Below, one piece after another: positions 1-9,800 of a DNA stretch of 64,000 nucleotides. Position 1 is the first letter of the stretch. Every line of letters begins with the position of its first letter. A program made the translations under genes and the position numbers. Origin of the DNA: Aurantiochytrium sp. KH105 (lineage: Eukaryota > Sar > Bigyra > Thraustochytrida > Thraustochytriidae); the NCBI GenBank assembly GCA_003116975.1, contig BGKB01000059.1, positions 186,001-250,000 on the forward strand, read 5' to 3'. The notes beneath the pieces are model-generated. The model searched no databases. It was given only the letters and a program-made list of their open reading frames with translations, and was not told the DNA's origin.

Positions 1-813
1 GCCCGCCAGACCCGAAGGCATGGCCAATCGACGCGTATCCTCGGCACCTTTTACATCACCCAATCTATAGGCCTAGATCGCTTCCGAAATAAAGACGACA
101 CGATCTTTCTTCGTACTGTTAAAATTGAAAAAATACAACTTCTTCTTTTGTCTTTGCCTCCTCGTGTGCGAGGGAAAATGTGAAAAAAAATTGCCAAGCT
201 GACATTTCGTCCTAGCCTATCCAGCGTTCTGCGTGCGTACTAGTGAGTCAGACGCCCGCTTGTCAACGAACCAACTTTAACCTGCCACTCACTCTACGTG
301 GAGTAAAATTCGCAAAAACTCACAAACCCGGCGAGTTGAAGCTCGCAAATTTGCCATCAGGTGTCCCAAGTAACTCGCAAACTCGGCGACTTGAAGCTCG
401 CGAGCGTGCAAATCTCGCAGGTGTCCCAAGTGGCCTAAGTTTGCCCCAAAAGAGCTGTTGGGTCACTTTGCGCCATAAGCCCGAGGCTCGTCTGGACAGG
501 TTTAGGTTGGTCGACGCGCGCCATCCCTTGCGAAGCCCGACTCGCGCGAAACGCCGCGCCGCGTACGCTACGCGTCGCAGTCCTGCGAGAGGCTCGCCCG
601 CGAGCTCTACTTGCCTCCCCTGAGACGGTCGCAGGCGAAACAAGGCGCAGTTGGGCCGGGGCTGATCGAGCGCGCGAGCAAGCGGCAGTCTCCGCGGGGC
701 GGCCGGCCGTCGAGACCGAGAAGCAAGCCTTGCAGAGCTGCGAGCGACCGCGCGCGCGCGTATAGAGCACTTGCTCGCCCGCTCGCTTGCTTGCTTTGCG
801 GACGAAGTCTAAG
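1..813. other. Upstream region of the LC8 gene, no gene seen
   Basis: No ORF here has protein-like composition; the open frames are short and of biased composition. The region holds two imperfect direct repeats (311-430). Close to the ATG at 814 it has a GC-rich stretch with alternating CG (about 748-759), a TATA-like tatagag at about 761 and a CTCG/CTTG microsatellite (about 774-795). It is probably the promoter and 5' leader of the light-chain gene. Confidence 0.6.
311..430. repeat. Two imperfect 50-60 bp direct repeats
   Basis: Two adjacent copies share the cores 'ttgaagctcgc' and 'aggtgtcccaag'. The first runs to about 370 and the second from about 371 to 430, with small indels and substitutions between them. 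They lie about 400-500 bp upstream of the LC8 start. Their function is unknown. Confidence 0.7.
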
Positions 814-1113
814 ATGGCGCCGACAGCGAGCTCAGCCCCTGTGACGTGTGACGTAAAGGCCTGCCATATGGCGCCGGAGACGCGGGACAAGGCCCTTGGG
901 TTTATTGCCGATGCAGTCGCCCAGGGCAAGGTCGAGAAAGATGTTGCAACACAGATCAAGCGAAACATGGATGCACAAGACGCGGCGGGAACCTGGCACT
1001 GCATTGTAGGCCAGGATTTTGGAGCCTCTCTTTGCTTTGAGAACAAACATCTCCTTTTCGTCAAGGCTGACGAGAAACACATTCTCCTTTTCCGATCTTT
1101 TGACCAATTGTAA
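814..1113 (+). CDS. Dynein light chain, LC8/DYNLL type
   Basis: A 99-residue protein of the size of LC8 light chains, which dimerise and act as a hub on dynein intermediate chains and many other partners. The family signature WHCIVGxxFG is present (WHCIVGQDFG, about residues 64-73), followed by the beta-strand segment ENKHLLFV and the terminal ILLFRS strand. Upstream are the two helices, including the DVATQIKRNMD segment that corresponds to the IAxxIKxxFD of LC8. The sequence is divergent: the usual YVTHE segment reads SLCFE. An in-frame extension reaches 787, but only through a TTG codon. The ATG at 814 sits in a good AAGATGG context and gives the expected length. The gene converges on the PH-LRR-MyTH4-FERM gene, with 295 bp between the stops. 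Whether it serves axonemal or cytoplasmic dynein cannot be told. Confidence 0.93.
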   Translation: MAPTASSAPVTCDVKACHMAPETRDKALGFIADAVAQGKVEKDVATQIKRNMDAQDAAGTWHCIVGQDFGASLCFENKHLLFVKADEKHILLFRSFDQL

Positions 1114-1408
1114 AGTCAGTTTCACGAACACATCCAAATAATTTCAAACGTAGGTAGTTCCTCTTTCTCTTAATTCCATTCATTGTGCGATTTGCTCCGA
1201 GACGAGATCCAAATCAACAGCAATCAACATTCAACGCTTTTTGAGCTTTCTATCTATCTGTACGCTACTTCACATGTAAGAGGACACGAAAGGAGAGAAG
1301 AGCGACTTGGCTACATGACACTCGCAACGCAAGGACCGACGGCCACAGCCAACAAAGACGAAGGTGTTTCTCTTTCTTGTAACTTTCCCGATGCAGGACT
1401 CGCTTCAA

Positions 1409-4400
1409 TCATGGCCTCGGGGGACGGGGGGCGGAGACAGCTGCAGCAGAAGAAGAAGAATGAGAGGAAGTCGGCATGAGGACACGATCATGCAAAACTG
1501 TCGCTGTTGTCGAAAGGTCCATAAGCTTGTCAAGAGAGCCGTCGAGCTCAACAGGGTCACCACGTTCATTGTACAGGGGCGGTGGCGGCGGCGGCCAGGG
1601 GAGGATGGGAAAGTGGTGCGCAAACTCAACCATTTGCAGCACGGTGTCAACATGCGGATTTCCTCCGCAGAGATTCGTTGTGCATTGGCTCACGATTGCC
1701 TTGTAGAGCCTTTGTGGGGCTGCCATCTGACACTCCAACTGATCCATACTGCGCGTGGAAAGATGGAGACCGGTCGTGCCGTGTAGCTGCAGGCGCATGA
1801 TTTCATCCACTGGAGTCCACCACAGCAGCGCAATGGCACGCGTGGTTTGCGCGTCTTTCGTAAGCGCCAGCAAAAACAGTCCCCGTGCATTCAACACGAA
1901 TCTAGCACGCAGGTGTTTTGTCTCACCGAAATCTTCTAGTGACATGGCCTTTCCTGCACGATGAAGCATAACGGGCTTGACGTCCCTAAAAACGAGACCA
2001 TTCACCAATGGCCATGTCTCCGTGTAAGCAAGCAAACCGCGTTGAAGGTCTGCCTGCGTGGGCGCCTCCGCACCTGCAACAATGGCTTGAGCCAAAGCTT
2101 GCGATACATGCGCTGCAAATCGATCCACCGCGTGTTGGAATCGCACCATCCACGGCGTCGTGTGCCGCTTGCCCACCCTGCGCCGAACGGCTTTTGGAAC
2201 GTGACCGAGACAAACATGCGCACGCTCCGGCGCGTCGAGATCGAGCCACTGATCGAGTCCACCAGAAATTTGCACACTTGCAGCGAGACTTGCAACATAC
2301 GCCAAGGCCTCCGGATTACTTGTACACATTTCCCCACGCTGTAACGAAGACATACGTTGCCAGTAAAGCAATTCGGCGCGGAGATCGTCTGTCGAGGAGT
2401 AAAACCACAGGGATGGCGCGCAAATGTAGGACTCCAAGCGAATACGAATCGTCCCGCCGGGGTACATTTCCCCCATTGATCCCCCTGGCGGGGATTGCGA
2501 CACAGACGTTGCGCTCGCCACTGCAGCCGCCAAAAGGCCCGAAGGTGACGAGGGCGGGGAGTGCGCCGCCAACGAGGACGAGGACGACGACGACGAAGAG
2601 AAATCCTCGTGACGCAGAACTTCTGCAACGGCAAGTCGCCACCGCCACCAGTAAGCATCGCACTGCCACGAAAGAACCTCGGTGTCGCCTTGCGCGTTGG
2701 TGTATGTAAAGCAAAAGTCTTTCCAACGCAGCGTGGTGTCGTGACGGCTGGTCTCCGAGGTTCGCGTTGGGTGCCGCCGAAGACGACGACTCGCCACGGC
2801 ATCAACTTCAGCGAGCAGGTCCTCGAATGAAGTAAAAGGGGACACGCTAATCTTTGTCCCGGAACCGTTCCAGCAGTGCACATCAATGTCTACGGACTCG
2901 GCATCATTCAAGGTCTGGCGCAAAAGATCGAGACGCAGCGAGGCGTCTGAGGCGAACAATCGACGTACCTTGCGGTCCGCAGCCGACACGGAAAGGCGCT
3001 CTTCCAAGGCGTCTGTAGCCCAGCGAATCATATGGTGCGGGTCGAGATCGCCATGCAGCCGCTGCTCCAGCACCTCGAGAAGAACGTCACACATTTCTGC
3101 GCTGGGCTCCAGAACACGCAGAGAGAGAACAAGTAGCTTCCAATACACGTCCTGCGAGCGTAGAGAGGGATTACACATTGTCTGACAAATCAACTGCGCA
3201 ACGAGTTCGTCCACGAGTCCAATCTCGCGACTTGCAAAGGCAATTCCCATGGCTTCGTGGGCCGCCCCGTAGCCCTTCGGATCATCAGAAGCCCGTTTTG
3301 CGTCTCCGCTTGCCTGCAGCAAAAGCGCATTTACGCGGCGCGCTCCATTCGCATAGGCGCGTTCCACCCTGGCCTCCCCCGCGGACTTGAAGAAGCGAGT
3401 CGGGGCATCGTAAGCGTCCTCGGTCCCATGATCGTCTGGCACGCCGCGCGCGAATACTTGATTTTCACGACGTGTCTTTGAGAGCGGCCGCGTGATTGGG
3501 TAGGCACGAGGGGAATCGCTGTACTGTAGACGCAGTTCGCGGGGAGACCAGCGCGAATTGAGCCGTTCAAAGCGCAAGAGCTCAATGACAAGGCCCGCGA
3601 AAGAAGCCGGGTCTTCCTCATAGACTTTGAGCTGCGCTAGATCTGCGCGGCGGGGTCGGAGAACGGCCGAGCGGGCCGACAGGTCATTGTGGACGATGCC
3701 CGCGAGGCGAATGCTTCCCGCCGACACTTCTTCCTCGCTGAGATCTTGCGAGAGGATCAAAGAGAAAGTCTCAGTATCTTGCGCCACAGCCGCAGCCTGC
3801 AAAGCCGCGCTCTCAAAACTCGTGAGCTGCGAGAGAGACGGCATGAGGCCCAGGGTAAATTTCCCCTGCTCTGCGGCCGCGACGCAGCGTTCCACGTCGC
3901 CAAAAAGTGCGGCAACATAGGCTCTCAAAACCAGAGCGTCCGAGGGTGTACACTGCGCGAGGCGAGCCAGCGCCCATGCCAGGACAGGGCTGATATGCGA
4001 GTCGAGTCGAGAGCGCGGGCGCACAGCCTCCTCGGGGTCAGCACGAGCAAGCTTGGCTTCCAGTATAAAACGTTTGATCTCTGACCTCTCTGAAGGTACA
4101 AAGAGATCGAGCCGCGCAAACTTGGCTGCAATGGTGCGAAGCTGCGCGCGGACACTGTCCGAATTACGGCCCAAGTCTTCAATGACGAGGAGAGCGCGAA
4201 CGGCGTCCAGCAGAGACTGCTCCTGTTCGGCTCGCGTCGTCTTGCGAGTGACGTGAACGAGGGAGCGCGAATTGCCATTTGCTAACTTGGATTTCTCGGG
4301 TTGCAAGGAATGCGAGCCAGGTCCGGAATACGTCAAGGAAGCATCTTTTCCAGTAGAAGAAGGTCGTAAAACGACAGACACTGGCGACTGCGAGTCAAAG

Positions 4401-6202
4401 CTCGACTCCGTCAATGCCTTATCTTTTGAAATCTCCACCGGCAAATCTTGGTGTTTCGCCAATGTTGTGCCAGCGTCCGTCTTTTCTTCTGAGTCGCCCT
4501 TTGGGCGGTGCACGTCGACGACGTGCAGCAAAACGAGCAACGAATTGCCATCTTGGAAATGTTCCAACAAGGCTTCTGCGCAGTCTCGACTATGCTCCAG
4601 AGTATCGCATAAAAACTCCAATGTGGCCACTTGCAAATTGTCTGCGCGCAGAGGCTCACCCTCGTGGGGCTCAATGCGGGCCTGGCCGGCGTAGATGCCC
4701 AAAAGATTCGACACCGCACTGAGCACGCGAAAGGGTGAAATCTCCTGGCCAAAAACGACCTCAAGACGAGGCGGGCGCACGCGCGAGCTACGAGGGCGCA
4801 AGCTGCCAGCAGATGGCGACCCTGCAGGTGTAAAGCCGAGATCCACGACTTGTCCGCGGCGGAGATCCTCATCGTCGCCGTCCATGGCCATGAGCATGCG
4901 CTCGCGCTGGCGTCGACCAAGCTTGATTATTTGCGGTGAGCCAAGTCCGCTGCACTGGGTGAGAAAACGTTTGATGGCCGCTGGGGCAAAAAGATTATCC
5001 TGGAGATCAAGAAGATTTAGACCGCCAACAGAAGACGCGTTCCGGTTGTCAATGAGACCTTGTACCACGGCCTGGAGCGTGGCATCTGCTGTTGCTCCAC
5101 ACGAATGTAGGATCATAGACTCGAAAAATGGTAGCCCGCCAAGCGACTTGCACAGCGCTTCGACGCCAAAATCCCCTAATGGGTTCTCGCTGATATCCAG
5201 ACTGCGCAAGTTCAAAGCGCGACCGAGCGTTGACCCAAGCGCGCGGCCCCCTACAAAGCTAATCTGGTTTCGCGCGAGTCGCAGATCCCGCAAACGCGGC
5301 AAACACACGATTGTCTCGGCAATGCCTGCAGCACCTTCGTCCCCAAGTAGATTTTCTGTGAGGTCGAGTTCTTCGAGATTGACGGAAATGCTCATCAGAG
5401 CCTTGCACAAATGGCGCGTGGAGAGCGGACCGAGTCCACAGCTAACAAACTGAGCGCCGCGCAATGCTTGACAGCGCTGCATGGCCTCGAAGAGGCGCGA
5501 GGCGCGTTGCTCCTCGAGTACGCAGTCTGTGCACCGAAGCACCGCTGTATTTGCGGTGAGTAGCAAGGCCACCGCTCGGGTGCTTTCGGGCGTCTCGAAA
5601 AAGTCTGGCCCATCGAGCTCGAGCTCGAAGGCACCTCCACGCGCGGCTTCGCGCAGCGGGCGGCTCACAGAGGCCGCGAGGTCCGCGTTGAGCCCCTCTT
5701 GCTCGCAGAGCGCCTCGAAGGTGCACACAGTTGCTGCATTGCGCAGCCACTCTTCCCAGGCGGCGACGTCGGCTGCTTCGACGCCCAGAACACACACCGA
5801 CTCGCTCTCACCCTCGCGTCGCAGCACGAGCACCTCGTGGTAGTCGTCGCAGGTCACAGTCTGGCACTCTTCGCGCAGGTCGTCGTCGCCGGCGGCCACC
5901 TGCAGCCCCACGAGGCCGCACACGAGTCGGCCCTCGCGGGGGGCGCTAACGGCGTCGCCATCGTCGTCGTCGCCGTCGTGCGCCTGCCCCGCCTCGCCCC
6001 CTGCGCCGCCCTCCGCCTCGGCCGGGGCCCCGCGCGCGCCGCTCACGAGCGCGGCGCCGCCGCTGCCCGCGCCATCTTCCGCGCCCAGGAAGGCCTCGCC
6101 GGCATCCTGCGTGCCGAAGGCCACCAGCGCGCGCCGCGCCCAGTCCACCGCGAGGAAGTTCTCCTCCCAGTGCCGCGCCCCGACCTTGCACGCGCCCCAC
6201 AT
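1409..6202 (-). CDS. PH-LRR-MyTH4-FERM domain protein
   Basis: A predicted 1,597-residue cytoskeletal or membrane adaptor. A PH-like domain is inferred at about residues 1-165 from a strand-rich stretch followed by a terminal helix with the invariant-type Trp (AAWEEWLRNA). Ribonuclease-inhibitor-type LRRs follow at about 245-420 (NLEELDLTENLLGDEG and similar). A helical region of unknown class comes next. A MyTH4 domain lies at about 975-1080 (LVDELVAQLICQ, then YWKLLVL), and a FERM-like region runs to about 1517. The tail is proline- and serine-rich. MyTH4-FERM tandems bind microtubules or cargo in myosin and kinesin tails; there is no motor domain here. The frame is open up to an ATG at 6709, but the extra 169 codons cross microsatellites and a duplicated TATA-like element, so I place the start at 6202. 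If 6709 is used the protein has 1,766 residues. A poly-Ser run lies inside the FERM-like part. Domain order is read by eye; the LRR and MyTH4 parts are the surest. Confidence 0.85.
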   Translation of the reverse strand: MWGACKVGARHWEENFLAVDWARRALVAFGTQDAGEAFLGAEDGAGSGGAALVSGARGAPAEAEGGAGGEAGQAHDGDDDDGDAVSAPREGRLVCGLVGLQVAAGDDDLREECQTVTCDDYHEVLVLRREGESESVCVLGVEAADVAAWEEWLRNAATVCTFEALCEQEGLNADLAASVSRPLREAARGGAFELELDGPDFFETPESTRAVALLLTANTAVLRCTDCVLEEQRASRLFEAMQRCQALRGAQFVSCGLGPLSTRHLCKALMSISVNLEELDLTENLLGDEGAAGIAETIVCLPRLRDLRLARNQISFVGGRALGSTLGRALNLRSLDISENPLGDFGVEALCKSLGGLPFFESMILHSCGATADATLQAVVQGLIDNRNASSVGGLNLLDLQDNLFAPAAIKRFLTQCSGLGSPQIIKLGRRQRERMLMAMDGDDEDLRRGQVVDLGFTPAGSPSAGSLRPRSSRVRPPRLEVVFGQEISPFRVLSAVSNLLGIYAGQARIEPHEGEPLRADNLQVATLEFLCDTLEHSRDCAEALLEHFQDGNSLLVLLHVVDVHRPKGDSEEKTDAGTTLAKHQDLPVEISKDKALTESSFDSQSPVSVVLRPSSTGKDASLTYSGPGSHSLQPEKSKLANGNSRSLVHVTRKTTRAEQEQSLLDAVRALLVIEDLGRNSDSVRAQLRTIAAKFARLDLFVPSERSEIKRFILEAKLARADPEEAVRPRSRLDSHISPVLAWALARLAQCTPSDALVLRAYVAALFGDVERCVAAAEQGKFTLGLMPSLSQLTSFESAALQAAAVAQDTETFSLILSQDLSEEEVSAGSIRLAGIVHNDLSARSAVLRPRRADLAQLKVYEEDPASFAGLVIELLRFERLNSRWSPRELRLQYSDSPRAYPITRPLSKTRRENQVFARGVPDDHGTEDAYDAPTRFFKSAGEARVERAYANGARRVNALLLQASGDAKRASDDPKGYGAAHEAMGIAFASREIGLVDELVAQLICQTMCNPSLRSQDVYWKLLVLSLRVLEPSAEMCDVLLEVLEQRLHGDLDPHHMIRWATDALEERLSVSAADRKVRRLFASDASLRLDLLRQTLNDAESVDIDVHCWNGSGTKISVSPFTSFEDLLAEVDAVASRRLRRHPTRTSETSRHDTTLRWKDFCFTYTNAQGDTEVLSWQCDAYWWRWRLAVAEVLRHEDFSSSSSSSSSLAAHSPPSSPSGLLAAAVASATSVSQSPPGGSMGEMYPGGTIRIRLESYICAPSLWFYSSTDDLRAELLYWQRMSSLQRGEMCTSNPEALAYVASLAASVQISGGLDQWLDLDAPERAHVCLGHVPKAVRRRVGKRHTTPWMVRFQHAVDRFAAHVSQALAQAIVAGAEAPTQADLQRGLLAYTETWPLVNGLVFRDVKPVMLHRAGKAMSLEDFGETKHLRARFVLNARGLFLLALTKDAQTTRAIALLWWTPVDEIMRLQLHGTTGLHLSTRSMDQLECQMAAPQRLYKAIVSQCTTNLCGGNPHVDTVLQMVEFAHHFPILPWPPPPPPLYNERGDPVELDGSLDKLMDLSTTATVLHDRVLMPTSSHSSSSAAAVSAPRPPRP

Positions 6203-6236
6203 GCTGCGCGCGAGCAGCTCGCCTCGTTCTCGTTTT

Positions 6237-6350
6237 GCTCTGCTCTGCTCTGCTCTGCTCTGCTCTGCTTTTTCAAAACTCTGCTTTTTCAAAACTTGTT
6301 CTGCCTTGCTCTGCTTTTGCTCTGCTTGCTTGCTTGCTTGCTTGCTTGCT
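6237..6350. repeat. CTCTG and TTGC microsatellites in a 5' leader
   Basis: (CTCTG)n runs at 6237-6269 and (TTGC)n at about 6325-6350. Between them a 'ctctgctttttcaaaac' motif occurs twice. On the coding (minus) strand they read GCAGA and GCAA repeats, ending about 35 bp before the ATG at 6202. Confidence 0.85.
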
Positions 6351-6365
6351 GGGCGCCCGCATCGG

Positions 6366-6409
6366 GTATAAAATAGAGCCCGGACTCGTATAAAATAGAG
6401 CCCGGACTC
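6366..6409. promoter_or_regulatory. Perfect 22-bp tandem duplication carrying TATAAAA
   Basis: Two exact, abutting 22-bp copies (6366-6387 and 6388-6409) each contain 'tataaaatagagcc'. The plus strand has the canonical TATAAAA; the minus strand reads TATTTTATA, so the element could work either way. It lies 164-207 bp upstream of the ATG at 6202. No plus-strand gene lies downstream, so a minus-strand role is more likely. Promoter function is inferred. Confidence 0.5.
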
Positions 6410-6815
6410 TGCCGAGCGCGTTGTGAAATCATCCGCAGACCTGTCAGGTGCGGAGGGAACGCAACTTGCGAACGACGACGCGATGCCGACGACTACTTGA
6501 CGCCAAGGAAGGTAATCGGGGTTCTTTTGCTCCGCGTGATGATGATGAAGATGAGGTTGAGGATGAGGATGACGACGACGAGGAACTTCAAGAGAAAAGA
6601 AATGGAGTTTCCTGATTGCTGACTTTGACTTTGAGCTGCTGATGTTGTTATCGACGGGCAAAACGCTGCTGTTTGGATAAGCTTTCGCTGCTTGTGAGAC
6701 AAGGCGCATTGGGCGTGTAAATTTTAAAAATTCGCAATCTTCAATAGTGTTCCGATTATTCCACTTGGACTCATCTTGCGACCCTCGTTGCCTTGTGACC
6801 AGTCATTCTCACCAA

Positions 6816-9800
6816 CTACGCCACATTCCCGTGGTCCACGAAACGCAGCGCAACAAGCTGGCCATCGCGAAGACTGACAATGACAAACGCCTTGGTAGGG
6901 ATTCGGTGCGTGCTGAGAGCCTTGATGGGCTGGTCAAACGTGTAGGTTGTCAAAAGAGTTCCGAGATCATCCCATACGCGGACAGTCCGGTCTTTGGAGG
7001 CGGACACCACGCAATGCTTACCCGAAGAAGGATTCGAGAAACTGGATACATACAAGATGCGGCCCGTATGGCCGCGGAGTTTGCGCTCACTTCCGTTGAG
7101 ATTGATGAGGCGGATGACCTTTTCGCGATTCGCCAGCACAATCGACGGCTTCTGCGTATGCGCTTCCGTAAAAGCATAAACTGCCGCCACACGTGAATCG
7201 TTGTCGATTTCCTGCGCTGGGGTAGGCTTCTTGCGCGACATGACCGTCGAGGACACCTTTCGCGTCTTGTCAAAATCCCACACGCGGACGTTTCCGTCCA
7301 AGTCACACGAGAGCAGTCTCGGGGCGCGCTCTTCGCTGAACGACTGCAAAGTGTGAATGGCCGAGTCGTGCGCACGCCAGCGACAAATGGGATCTCCCGT
7401 TTCGATGTTGTGGACTGCTACCGCCCCGTCTTCACCCGAGCTGGCAACAAGATTTGCATCCATGTTTCTCGGATCAAAGACGCAGACGCTAAGCGTCTGA
7501 CCCTTGTGCGCTTTGACAGAGAGAACCTTGTTGGACGGAATCGACCACACCGCGACAAGGCCCGAATCGAGTCCCACAACGCAGCGAGCATGCCGCGACC
7601 GCGGCTCGTCGTCCACGGCGACACAAAGCACGTTCGCGCCCGAATCCCATCGCATGTTGATCACCAATGTCGTCGGATCCATGACAGCCACCTGTGTCCC
7701 ATGTACGGTAATGACCTGCCAGCCACGGTTCCCGTCCGTGTAAGCAGCCAATGCCTGAGCAGCGCCAAAGTTATCCAAGGTACGGGTTGAAGCCGTGGAC
7801 GAGAGCAAGGCGACCTCGGGCAAGTGGTTCGATAGGACGACCTGCCCATCCGTGGCTGCGCTTACCACCCACACCTCCTTTTCTTCGTCAATGTAGGCCG
7901 TCACGTCCAATACAGGCCCATCATGGATCTCGGCAATATGAAGCAGCTTTCCTGCGACGGGATCCCAAATCTTGACAACACCGTCCACATCGCCCGTCAC
8001 GCAGCGCACTTCGTCTGTCGCTGCGTCCTCATAAACGTCGACGCAAGTGAAGGGGCTATTAAAGTGCTCGTCATGCTGAAGCATGTGTACCGTGACGCCC
8101 TCCATGACATCCCAAATGCGCAGCGAACCATCCTCATCGCCACATGTCAGCGCATAGACTGTGCCGTCATGAAAGTAGGTCACGGACGCCCGGAAAATGT
8201 GCGCGTTTTCCTCCTGCCCGTGCGTCTCCACCGTAAGACTGACGTCCACGCGATCTCCGGTGTCGAGCGAGTACACGCGGGCCTCGTGCAAATGGATGCC
8301 GAGCGCGTACCACTCGTTGCTTTGAGCGTCAAGGAAGAGTTCGAGATCCACCAGGGGCCCAGCGTCGGCCTCACATTGGATGAGCTTTTTCCGCTGTCCG
8401 TTAAGCCCGTTCCACATGCATATTTGCAGGTCGTTGGCAGACACGATATCTACAGTCCCGTCCAGTTGATAAACCAGACCAATCGCATTGATGTCGGTCT
8501 CGTGAGCGTCCTCAATGCACCGAAGCTCCTCGCCGGCGGGCAGCGTGTAGACCACTACATTCTTGCCAACGCCTGCGACCACGCGCGCGCCGCCGCCGGG
8601 CTCCACATATGCAACCACCTTGGATGTTTCTCCGTCATGGTGTTGCGACGGAACAATTGACGACACTAAGGATTTGTTTTCTGCATTCCAAATGCGGATT
8701 CCTTCGGCTGACGCAGAAACGATGTGCAGTTCGTGCGTGACGGCGTCTTCGAATGTGTCCACGGACGTCACCTGATTGGTATGGCCGTGCAAGGTGTACT
8801 TGTTTTCAGGCGAGTATGCCTCGTCTGGACGAAACTCGATGTCATCTTGTTCGGCCATGGATGGCTGCGTGTCTTCCATACTCTCGCCGAGCTGGCTTGA
8901 CGCAGGGTGCGCATTGCCTTGGGAGTCGGCAAAAGAGTCCACCTGGGAGTCAACAAGGGAGTCAGCGTGCGAACCTGCGCGAGAATCTGCACGCGAGCCG
9001 TGACGAGTCCTTCTCGGCCCCTTCCTCAGTTTCACAATGCGTTTGCCACGTTTAGCAGCCGCTACCGACGCCGATGCCGTCTCAAAGGAGTCGAACGAAC
9101 TTCCGCCCCCCCGTCCGGGGTTTCGTCGGGGCTGCGATGGCTGAAGAATTCGCAACGGCGCCAGGGCATGCAATCCTGGCGTCCGCATGCGCGCCGTGTT
9201 TAACTCCGCTAGCAACGGGTCGCCTGGCTCGAGATTTGGGGCAAGTCGAAGCCAAAGAATCTCCTCGAGATGGTCTGGCGAACTCTCATACGCCACCAAA
9301 CTCTGCCCTACGGCCTGGACAATACGAGAACAACGAAATGAAGATGGCTGGCGCAGCCAAAAGATGAGATCGGCCGCCGACGTCTCAAGCCCAATACGAA
9401 TGAATTTGAGGCTGCAGACAAGCTCCTCGAGAGCGTCGACGTCGCCTACTGCCTGGAGGGCACCGGGCAGCTCGAGGAATTTACGCATGTTCACGGCACC
9501 AGTCTCGAAGCGAAACGGCTGGGCCTGTGGGAACCGGTTCTGAGTCAAGTACCACATCTCGCCGTTGACCTCAGTCTTGAAGACGGGTCGCTCCAGCGCG
9601 GCCGGAGACTCTGCGCCAAAATAGTCTGCGAGGGCTCGATACGCGGAAAGCATTTTTCCATCATACCGCGCTAGTGCAGCGCGACGAAGCTCACGATGAG
9701 CCCAGTTACCCCTCCACAGAAATGGGCGCAGTTCCGTCAGGAGCTTGATTACCCTACGTTGCGGGAAACGTGCAAGCGGTGGCACAAAGTCCGTGTATGC

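Larger units (their letters stand above)
6203..6815. other. Upstream region of the PH-LRR-MyTH4-FERM gene
   Basis: This gap lies between the start of the PH-LRR-MyTH4-FERM gene and the stop of the NACHT-WD40 gene; both are on the minus strand. It holds a CTCTG microsatellite, a repeated 'ctttttcaaaac' motif, a TTGC microsatellite, a 22-bp tandem duplication containing TATAAAA, and a GAT/GAC-rich stretch (about 6537-6585). It probably contains the promoter and leader of the downstream minus-strand gene and the terminator of the NACHT gene. Confidence 0.6.

Noticed and set aside
6203-6709. 169-codon N-terminal extension of the PH-LRR-MyTH4-FERM protein from the ATG at 6709
   Set aside because: The extension is encoded by microsatellites, a TATA duplication and biased sequence. 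The ATG at 6202 gives a normal protein. It remains possible, not proven wrong.
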